A stretch of 64,000 nucleotides of DNA from Arthrobacter sp. MYb229. Lineage in GTDB: Bacteria; Actinomycetota; Actinomycetes; Actinomycetales; Micrococcaceae. This document shows positions 57,273 through 64,000 of this stretch, one piece after another (position 1 is the first letter of the stretch; each line of letters starts with the position of its first letter). Made by a program: the position numbers and the translations under genes. Location: positions 62,001-126,000 of the forward strand of contig NZ_PCPS01000002.1 of NCBI RefSeq assembly GCF_002975405.1, written 5' to 3'. The notes under the pieces were generated by a model, which saw nothing but the letters and a program-made list of their open reading frames with translations, did no database searches and was not told where the DNA came from.

Positions 57273-58171
57273 GCACTGCCATAGGGTTCACCGGCATCGT
57301 TGGGATCTACGTTGCCGAAGGCTGCCCGACCCGACGAAAGAAGCCTGGCAGACTTCGCGAGAAGGATTCAATGGCTACGGTTACGTTCCACAAGTCCATA
57401 GCGATGAGAATAACGTCGCGATGGATGGAGTCTTGCCGGCATGTGCCAAGGAAAAATTGCTTCTGGTTCGGAACGTTGCTGCTTGGAGATATGCACGCCG
57501 CTGTTGTCGCTCAACGTTATCTTGTACTCAGTGTCTGGAGACTTAGTTACTCGGCATCGGCATCCGTTGCGAGATGAGATGGGCAGGCTCTTCCGCGGTA
57601 CCATCTGGAACGTTTTCGAAAGGTTCAGAATACTGGAGATCATCCGTGCTGTTGGGCATGGACATTCGCATTGGCGGCCGCTGTATCTCCGGCACAAGTA
57701 GGTACCGTCTCCCAACGGAAATATCGGTAGCATCCAGCATGTCGCGCAATCGGGACAGGTGCGAAATGAAGGGCTTATCCCAGATGTAGTGGGGGAGAGG
57801 TACTAGGCAAATATCGGCTGTCTGCATCTCGTTCTCGTTTGCCGGCGTTTGAGAGCTACTAGGAGTTCCGCTCAAAAACGATGACTGTGCACTTGTGATT
57901 TCTCGCTGAAAGCCAGTGTGGGACAAAAGGTCATCTATCCAGATTAGGCACCTGACGAATCGATGAGAACATCCGACCGAATCACTGGCTGCTCCCGCAG
58001 TGATTCTGGAACTCATTACGGGTAATCGGGATGTGGCGCCAGGTTCTACAATGGCGTCTGCGACGAAACGGTTTTTATAGTTCTTGCTACCGTCTAGGCG
58101 TAGTGCTGATATTTTTCACTACACTTGGGGCAGTTCGGTTCGCGGTCCTCCTGATACTCATCATCTGCGCG

Positions 58172-58187
58172 TGTTTCACGTGAAACA
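58172..58187. other. parS site 5
   Basis: Perfect TGTTTCACGTGAAACA in the gene-free segment, 261 bp from site 6. Confidence 0.95.
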
Positions 58188-58432
58188 TTCTTCACTCACT
58201 TAAAGGTTGGAATTACAGAATCCATGGTGTTGTATAGCTGGCGACGAGAAAAGCCGCTCCATGTCAGCACGGGACGCAAATATGTTCTTCGGGTACAGAA
58301 TTGTGCGCTACTGGTCCCTTCCATTATTGAAAACGGCGATCGTCGACGCGCGATTTCGAACGTCAATCAACGGAAGACAGAATGGAATCTAGCCCTTTCG
58401 AGGCCAGACCAGAAATGACGTTTGTTTCACGT

Positions 58433-58448
58433 GAAACAACGCTATTTG
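58433..58448. other. parS site 6
   Basis: Perfect TGTTTCACGTGAAACA, 383 bp inside the right inverted repeat. Sixth and last site found in the window. Confidence 0.95.
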
Positions 58449-58830
58449 CGAGACGACATGGTATTCACCGTTCGACGATCGGGGGCGGGCGGACCAGATT
58501 GTCTGATAAATGAGGTTCGGTCGATTTCAGAACTGATTGCGGCTGCGCCAACGAACATTCACTCTTAACGTCAAGTTTTCACTGGCAGATCTCGGGACCT
58601 AACTAACCACCAGAAGGTGGAACAGTTCCGGGAGCGACACGTGTATTGATCCTCTGACAACGAAGCCTCTGGCATCAGCGGCTTGGTTCTGGGGTGCATG
58701 CGGACGCGATTATGGATCGAATCATTCACAATACGACGTGGTGCGAAACCGGGACGTACAACATGCGTGAGCAGTTGAACCTCGTATAGAAAGGAATACC
58801 GTTGGCGGCCAGTGGCACCCTTCAGGGCAG

Positions 58831-58905
58831 CTGCTGGTCCCCAACGGCAATAACGCTGGCTTTCAAAGGCAATATTGGGTGGTCCCCAAACCTACTAATA
58901 TTCAA
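58831..58905 (-). repeat. 75-bp inverted repeat, right copy
   Basis: Reverse-complement partner of 54651-54725 (67/75 identical, same length). Just inside it, 58795-58815 (AATACCGTTGGCGGCCAG) pairs imperfectly with the CTGGTCCCCAACGGCAATAA end of the repeat, so this side could also form a local hairpin. No target-site duplication was seen outside the two copies. Confidence 0.85.
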
Positions 58906-60526
58906 CAACACCCTTGATCCGTAGCCATGAGGGTTGCACCTACATGTTGAAGTTGCCCGGCTCAACCCAGATCCTATGCTGAACAAACCGATCCAAGTTC
59001 GTATCCGCGTGAACCCCTGAATTGAACCTGGCAGGCCAGACAGATTGCTTGTAGTGAGTGCAGAGCCTGTTGCCGTCGAGCCATACGGGCGTTGCTTCGC
59101 TTTCTACGACATCCGCCGAAAGTCTCCCCATAGAGGGTCTGCTTATTCAGAGGTCTTCAAGGGCTCTAAGGGTGGCTCAGACGGAAGATTATCGTGTTTC
59201 GTTGGCAAGGCCGCTGGAAGGCATTATTGCTGCCTCACAATGAGTCAAATGCTCTACTTGGGGGAGGTGAATCTATTCTAGGAGGACGGATGGCAAACTA
59301 CCGTGGCATCATGCGTCCACTCGTTCGAGTACACAGACGCAGCGCTATCGTCAGACCCGGGAACTGTCCACCGTGGGCTGCCAACAACACTATGAAGGCC
59401 CCTGAACGACCAACTACTTACGACGACTATAGGTCACGTTGATAATCTCGGCGAGGTACAACTGGACCTGCGTTTTCCCAATAGATGACCCCAACAATAC
59501 GCGTGCTTCTAGGAGCCTGCTTTCTCACCAGTAATCGAATCAATGAAGACCGATCGGTTCTTCTCGTTGCCGCGTTCCCGAGAAAGCTCAGTGAGTTGCT
59601 AGTCAGCGCAAAAGAGAAACGGGTATCCGAGATAGCGCCTTATTAGCCGAACCGCGTCGATATCCACGACTTGGCATCGACGCTCTAACACGAGTGCAGC
59701 GACTGGACAGCGAAGGTAGTTCAGCGGTCACCAATTCTCAATAACTGGTACACCAGTACCGGTTACGTGGACCGGTCTCCTGGACTTGCTGTATCGAAGT
59801 AGAGTAGCGACACATGGTTGCGAACGTTCTGAGGTCCATCCGGTCCGTTCTCGCTCCATGCTTCTGGTCCTGATTACTTGACACATTCAGTGAGGAGAGA
59901 CGCTTGCCAGGTACGTCGTAGGGCGGGCCGTTACATTGAGAGACCCCCATCCAGCGTCTTCTTCTTTGAGCTCGCAAGGCACCGTTGCACGTCTTCTACT
60001 GCCGAATCTCGAAGGTAGTCTTTTTCCTGAATTTTCCTGGTCTATATCCCAAGCAACATAGGAATCAGGAACATGAAAATTTTAAAGATGAGTTCACTTC
60101 TGACTAGCACTACTGAGTTTCAAACGAGGATCGACTTGTGCATGGCAGCCTCGGGATTCATGACTGGTAAGAAGATTGGTGCCGCTAGCGGATGTCGTCA
60201 TCTATGCAAAGTAATCGCCGAAGATGCTCATGTTGGTAAGCGGCTATCGATATCTGGAAGGTGCTCTAAACTACTTTGCACGCTAACGGGTTGCTTCGAA
60301 GAAAGTTGAAGTAGCCAGAGATCGAAGCGCACGTGCTACCTGCAGCCGGTTGGGTGAGCGCCGTGTTTTCCGTCGATATGTTGAATCTGACCAACAAACA
60401 CACATGGAAATGAAATCTCCAATTTACTTGAGAGAAAACAAGCTATATTACTTGGTTAAATACGTCGTAGCTCTGAGGCGCGTTTTCTGAGCATAGCCAC
60501 CACGCCCTGACTAGCGGTAGGGACAA

Positions 60527-60562
60527 AAATAGGCGTTGAGCTCGAAATCTCAACGCCTATTT
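60527..60562 (-). terminator. Terminator of trxA
   Basis: 14-bp perfect stem (AAATAGGCGTTGAG and complement) with an 8-nt loop, 17 bp after the trxA stop, followed on the minus strand by TTTTTGTCCC. It marks the right edge of the gene-free segment. Confidence 0.88.
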
Positions 60563-60579
60563 TGACAACTACTTAGGAT

Positions 60580-60903
60580 CTACAGGTATTCTGCAAATTC
60601 CTTCTCAATGACAGCCTTTGGCTTAGCACCGAGCGAGGAGGCGACGTGCTCGCCATCCTTGAAAACGAACATTGCAGGAATGCTGGTGATGCCGTACTTC
60701 GCGGAAATCGCCTGGTTCTCATCGATGTTCAGCTTTACGATGGTGACCTTGTCTGCGTGCTCCTCAGCGATCTGATCCAGGATTGGGCTCAGCTGACGGC
60801 ATGGACCGCACCACTCTGCCCAGAAATCTACGATTACTGGCTTCTCGGACTCCAGAACTTCTGCCTGGAAGGTTGCTTCGGTTACTGCCTTAGCGTTACT
60901 CAT
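60580..60903 (-). CDS. trxA: Thioredoxin
   Basis: 107 aa with the redox motif WCGPC (DFWAEWCGPCRQLSP) and the cis-Pro region GITSIPAMFVFKDGE. Cytosolic disulfide reductant recycled by TrxB, whose gene lies 26 bp upstream in the same operon. ATG start. Confidence 0.97.
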   Translation of the reverse strand: MSNAKAVTEATFQAEVLESEKPVIVDFWAEWCGPCRQLSPILDQIAEEHADKVTIVKLNIDENQAISAKYGITSIPAMFVFKDGEHVASSLGAKPKAVIEKEFAEYL

Positions 60904-60929
60904 GTGAGTGAACCCCTTTCTGCGAATTA

Positions 60930-61898
60930 TTAGTTGGTTACCTTGGCCGGGGTCTTGACGTTGGCCAAGTAATGCTCGACGTCCTGAGCAGCGGCGCAGC
61001 CGGAAGCTGCGGCGGTGATTGCCTGACGGTAGTTTGAATCGATGACGTCGCCAGCTGCGTAAACACCAGGCAACGAAGTACGCGAAGAACGGCCGTCGAC
61101 GGCGATGGTGCCTTCTGCGGTTAGCTCCAGCTGATCCTTGACGAGATCCACGCGTGGATCATTGCCGATGGCTACGAAGATTCCGGTGACATCCAGGGTG
61201 GACTCTTCGCCGGTGTTGCGGTTCTTCACGACGAGGCCGTTGACCTTGTTTTCGCCGTTAATGCCGACAACCTCGGAGTCCCAGACGAATTCGATCTTTT
61301 CGTGTGCCAAGGCGCGATCCGCCATGATCTTCGACGCGCGAAGTTCGCTGCGGCGGTGCACCACGATGACCTTTGCCGCGAACTTGGTCAGGAAGAGAGC
61401 TTCTTCCATTGCGGAGTCGCCGCCGCCGATGACGGAGATCGTCTGGTCGCGGAAGAAGAAACCATCGCAGGTAGCACACCAGGAGACACCGTGGCCGGAG
61501 AGGCGTTTTTCGTCTGGAAGGCCCAGCTCGCGGTAGGCAGAGCCAGTGGAAACAATGACGGTGCGGGCGCGGTACACGGTACCGTCGGCCAACGACAGGG
61601 TCTTGATTTCGCCGTCGAGCTGCATCTCGGTGACATCATCGAAGAGCACCTCGGCGCCGAAGCGCTCGGCCTGCTTCTGCATGTTGTCCATCAGGTCAGG
61701 GCCCATGATGCCCTCGGGGAAGCCTGGGAAGTTTTCGACGTCCGTGGTGTTCATCAGTTCGCCACCGGCGGTGACTGAGCCGGCAATGACCAACGGGTTC
61801 AGGTTCGCACGCGCGGTGTAAATCGCAGCGGTATAACCCGACGGGCCGGAGCCGACGATGATTACGTCGCGGATTTCGTCGTTCTGTGCTGAAGTCAC
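60930..61898 (-). CDS. trxB: Thioredoxin reductase
   Basis: 322 aa from a GTG at 61898, with AAAGGG about 10 nt upstream; the longer frame is spurious. FAD motif VIIVGSGPSGYTAAIYTARA, redox-active CATC in WCATCDGFFF, NADPH motif VIGGGDSAMEEA, and C-terminal GVYAAGDV. Reduces TrxA with NADPH. Confidence 0.96.
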   Translation of the reverse strand: MTSAQNDEIRDVIIVGSGPSGYTAAIYTARANLNPLVIAGSVTAGGELMNTTDVENFPGFPEGIMGPDLMDNMQKQAERFGAEVLFDDVTEMQLDGEIKTLSLADGTVYRARTVIVSTGSAYRELGLPDEKRLSGHGVSWCATCDGFFFRDQTISVIGGGDSAMEEALFLTKFAAKVIVVHRRSELRASKIMADRALAHEKIEFVWDSEVVGINGENKVNGLVVKNRNTGEESTLDVTGIFVAIGNDPRVDLVKDQLELTAEGTIAVDGRSSRTSLPGVYAAGDVIDSNYRQAITAAASGCAAAQDVEHYLANVKTPAKVTN

Positions 61899-61998
61899 GA
61901 GGGTAGAACCCTTTCGTTCTAATAATGCGAAGTGGATAGCAAGGTCTAACCTCACTATCCACCTCAACGCATTGCTTTGGTAAAAAATTCCGCTTCTG

Positions 61999-63633
61999 TT
62001 ACTTGGCGGAGAACTCGCCGATCTGCAAGCCGAATGGACGGGAGGCATTGGCGCCCGAAGCACGGCGTGGCAGGTCAGTGACGTTGAGGAATACGTGCGT
62101 GCCTGCCATCTGATCGGAGTCATCGCCCTTGACCGGAACGGAGATCGATGGACCGGAGAACGAGCCCTTGGCCACAGACTTCGCATCGCCCAGATCATCT
62201 GAGGTACCTACGAGGATCTCGTAGTCGCCACCGGTGGCATTCAGGCCCTCGAGATTGATTTCGGAGATTCCCGATTCCTCTTCAAGCTCCAGGATGAAGA
62301 CCATATTCGAGGAGAAGCCACCGAAGTTGCTGGTGGTGTACGAGTAGGTCTTGTAGGTGCTCGAAGGATTGCCGTCGATCATGTCGCCGAGGGTGTTGTC
62401 GGTTTCCGCATTAAGCTGCTGGTTGCCTGGCACCAGACGCGAGACATCATCGACCTTTGGAGCCGGCAGTGAAGGCTCGCTTGGCGTTTCAGCCTCGTCC
62501 TGGGTCGGTGCGGCCGCGGTTTCGGACGGGGCGGTCGAAGGATCGGCAGTTGTGTCCTTACCTGCGCCACCCAAGAAGTTGAAGGCGAAAACGATGCCGA
62601 TGATCAGCACCGCGATCAGCACGGCGCCCACGAGCAGACGTACGCCCTTCGAGGTGCCTTCGTCTTCCTCTTCCTCCAGTGGCTCTGGAACGTCCTGTGC
62701 AGGAACGCCCTTGGCGGCTGCAGGGAAGGTAGAAGCCTTCGGTGCGGAAGCTGCGGCGATGCCGGCCATAGCTGCTGCCTTTTTCTGCGCAGGCTTCTTT
62801 GGCTCTTCTTTTTTCGGCTCCTCTTTCTTAGGAGCAGATCCCTTGGACTGGGCCGCAGCCGCGAGGGCGGCCGTTGCGGTGACATTGGGTTCCTCATCGT
62901 CGTCCAGACGGGTCACCTTGGGCTTAGGGGTCGCAGAAGCCTTGTTTGCCGGTGAGATCGGGGTTGCCACCGTGGGGGTGGTTACCTGGGCATTGGGTGC
63001 GGTCTGATCGTCGGTATTTTCTTCGACGTACTCGTCTTCATCGACGGATTCCGCGGCGGTGGCATTCTTGCGGCCAAAACGGTTCTTCAAACCGGCGAAC
63101 CCGCTGCTCAGCGCGTTGCCAACCTTGTTCTGTTCTTCAGGCTCGTCTTCGTAGCGCAGCTGTTCGTAGTATTCAGCATCGTCTTCGTAAGTCTCGGGTA
63201 CCGACTGACGGGACTCGCCGAATAGCTCGGTGCCCAGGGTATCAGTGAAGAACGGTTCGACGTACGGCGCGTCTTGTGCCTCGAGCACCAGATCCAGCAG
63301 GTCGGCTGAGCGGGCGACGTTCGCCACTAAGTAGCTTTGATTCGTTTCGGTGATCCCAAGGTCCAGTACCTGGACGTTGGCCTGACGCTCGCCCATGGCA
63401 ATTTCACGCGCGCTGGTGGCCAGCTGCGAGGAGTTGGCCGCGGAAGCGACCACGATGCTGACCGATCGGTTGAGCACCTGATCGATGCCGCCAAGCACCA
63501 GATCTCCCTCGGCTGTGGTCAGAACGGTTTCGGTGACCTGGTAGCGCCCGCTAAGGACAGAACCGACATCGATGGGCTGCGACACGTGCATCTCCAAGGT
63601 TTGATTGCTTCGAACGGCAGGCAGACCCACCAT
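61999..63633 (-). CDS. MurJ-linked pseudokinase-like membrane protein with extracytoplasmic beta domain
   Basis: Up to 544 aa; an ATG 14 codons in (63591) is an alternative start. N-terminal VGSVLSGRYQVTETVLTTAE is like a kinase N-lobe, but the ATP-binding and catalytic motifs (VAIK, HRD, DFG) are absent. A long acidic and Ala/Lys/Pro-rich middle follows (KKEEPKKEEPKK repeats), then a membrane helix (LLVGAVLIAVLIIGIVFAFN) and a C-terminal F5/8- or CBM-like domain (DNTLGDMIDGNPSSTYKTY). In mycobacteria a comparable pseudokinase is fused to MurJ and binds FhaA. Here it is a separate gene 50 bp after murJ. Confidence 0.8.
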   Translation of the reverse strand: MVGLPAVRSNQTLEMHVSQPIDVGSVLSGRYQVTETVLTTAEGDLVLGGIDQVLNRSVSIVVASAANSSQLATSAREIAMGERQANVQVLDLGITETNQSYLVANVARSADLLDLVLEAQDAPYVEPFFTDTLGTELFGESRQSVPETYEDDAEYYEQLRYEDEPEEQNKVGNALSSGFAGLKNRFGRKNATAAESVDEDEYVEENTDDQTAPNAQVTTPTVATPISPANKASATPKPKVTRLDDDEEPNVTATAALAAAAQSKGSAPKKEEPKKEEPKKPAQKKAAAMAGIAAASAPKASTFPAAAKGVPAQDVPEPLEEEEDEGTSKGVRLLVGAVLIAVLIIGIVFAFNFLGGAGKDTTADPSTAPSETAAAPTQDEAETPSEPSLPAPKVDDVSRLVPGNQQLNAETDNTLGDMIDGNPSSTYKTYSYTTSNFGGFSSNMVFILELEEESGISEINLEGLNATGGDYEILVGTSDDLGDAKSVAKGSFSGPSISVPVKGDDSDQMAGTHVFLNVTDLPRRASGANASRPFGLQIGEFSAK

Positions 63634-63683
63634 CCTTCATGTTACCTGCCCAAACCCGTCATTTGTTGGTCATTTGAGCAGAA

Positions 63684-64000
63684 TCACGGCTTGGAAAGGC
63701 GCGGAATTCTGCGCATAAGCGGGCCGAGGAATCCGGCGAGCTCCGGGACCTTGGTCCGATGCAACAACAACACAAAGCTTATGGCCATAACTAGGCCCAC
63801 AACACAGATCGTGACAGCGGCGCTGAACAGCGATTCATAAGCGAATCCGAAGCTGAAACCACCCAATAAAGCCAGGGGAATGCAGCCAATAATTGCAGAC
63901 AGGGTGGCCATCCAACCGATTCGTATATAGGTGTCGATGACCTTGGTGACGCCATAGTCGCCGTAGCGTCGTTTGATCAGATAATGCGTGATGACTGCCG
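63684..64000 (-). CDS. murJ: Lipid II flippase MurJ (MviN), C-terminal part, cut by window edge
   Basis: The frame is open to the last base; about 105 C-terminal residues are visible. They show the repeat-helix pattern with YLIKRRYGDYGVTKVIDTYI, IGCIPLALLGGFSFGFAY and a final helix VTICVVGLVMAISFVLLL, then a basic tail. Consistent with the MOP-superfamily lipid II flippase; placement before the pseudokinase-like gene and near trxB is standard for the phylum. Confidence 0.85.
   Translation of the reverse strand, partial: AVITHYLIKRRYGDYGVTKVIDTYIRIGWMATLSAIIGCIPLALLGGFSFGFAYESLFSAAVTICVVGLVMAISFVLLLHRTKVPELAGFLGPLMRRIPRLSKP

Larger units (their letters stand above)
53629..60526. other. About 6.9-kb gene-free segment beside parAB (candidate centromere-like locus)
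   Basis: I see no credible gene. The open frames are short (the longest is 157 codons, 57543-58016 on -) and lie on both strands without ribosome sites, operon spacing or recognisable motifs. They fit chance frames in DNA that looks much closer to 50% GC than the surrounding genes; I did not count. There is no tRNA, rRNA, transposase or phage signature. What it does hold is parS sites 4-6 (55780, 58172, 58433), a 75-bp inverted repeat pair (54651-54725 and 58831-58905) enclosing them, an 8-bp tandem repeat (55473-55504) and small palindromes. Flanking genes are intact, so the stretch is tolerated or selected as non-coding DNA. Confidence 0.7.

Noticed and set aside
57543-58016. 157-codon minus-strand frame in the gene desert
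   Set aside because: No ribosome site, no motif, Ser/Pro-rich random composition; of a length expected by chance in about 7 kb of DNA near 50% GC.
54651-58905. Insertion sequence or composite transposon defined by the 75-bp inverted repeats
   Set aside because: No transposase or recombinase frame between or beside the copies and no target duplication; kept as a repeat pair of unknown role rather than a mobile element.

Overview
The window is a high-GC actinobacterial chromosome segment spanning the dnaA/gyrase/parAB region. Gene order (fhaA-fhaB-pstP-rodA-pbpA-pknA-pknB, crgA, ppiA, gyrA-gyrB-dciA-recF-dnaN-dnaA / rpmH-rnpA-yidD-yidC-jag-rsmG-parA-parB, trxA-trxB, murJ) together with a DLW-39-type micro-ORF and DUF3566 points to Micrococcales, most likely Micrococcaceae (Arthrobacter/Glutamicibacter-like). 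Species cannot be fixed from the sequence alone.

Region 1 (1-16.6 kb) is accessory catabolism. It holds two Gfo/Idh/MocA-type oxidoreductases (one with a PmoA-like C-terminus and cut by the window edge), a metal-ligand-poor M24 protein, an NAD-dependent epimerase and two sugar ABC permeases without a binding protein or ATPase. It also holds an enolase-superfamily enzyme, a GDPD, a Cof-type HAD phosphatase, a PfkB kinase, two hydrolases, an enoyl-CoA hydratase, a stress protein, and a nucleoside hydrolase divergent from a LacI regulator. Two LacI-type operator-like palindromes lie in divergent promoter regions.

Region 2 (16.6-37 kb) starts with a YdeI/OmdA-like gene and tRNA-Leu. Next come the Ser/Thr phospho-signalling and cell-elongation operon (FHA proteins, PP2C, RodA, PbpA, PknA, PknB), a PabA/TrpG-like amidotransferase, a 55-aa membrane protein, a class E sortase and CrgA. 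An SMR exporter preceded by a guanidine-III riboswitch follows, then the lysG/lysE pair, a strong DnaA-box cluster between convergent genes, rhomboid, cyclophilin, a DMT transporter, a decayed BASS-family symporter pseudogene, a glycosyltransferase, two identical tRNA-Ala genes, a DLW-39 micro-gene and tRNA-Ile.

Region 3 (37-53.6 kb) is the replication/segregation core. Genes diverge from the dnaA-rpmH interval: dnaA, dnaN, recF, dciA, gyrB and gyrA run left; rpmH, rnpA, yidD, yidC, jag, rsmG, parA and parB run right. This orientation supports oriC close to dnaA.

Region 4 (53.6-60.5 kb) is the most unusual part: about 7 kb beside parB with no convincing gene. Across parA, parB and this desert there are six perfect 16-bp parS sites: upstream of parA, inside parB, inside the perfect palindrome of the parB terminator, and three in the desert. 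The last three are bracketed by a 75-bp inverted repeat pair (67/75 identical). I read this as a candidate dedicated centromere-like locus. Region 5 (60.5-64 kb) returns to trxA, trxB, a pseudokinase-like membrane protein and the end of murJ.
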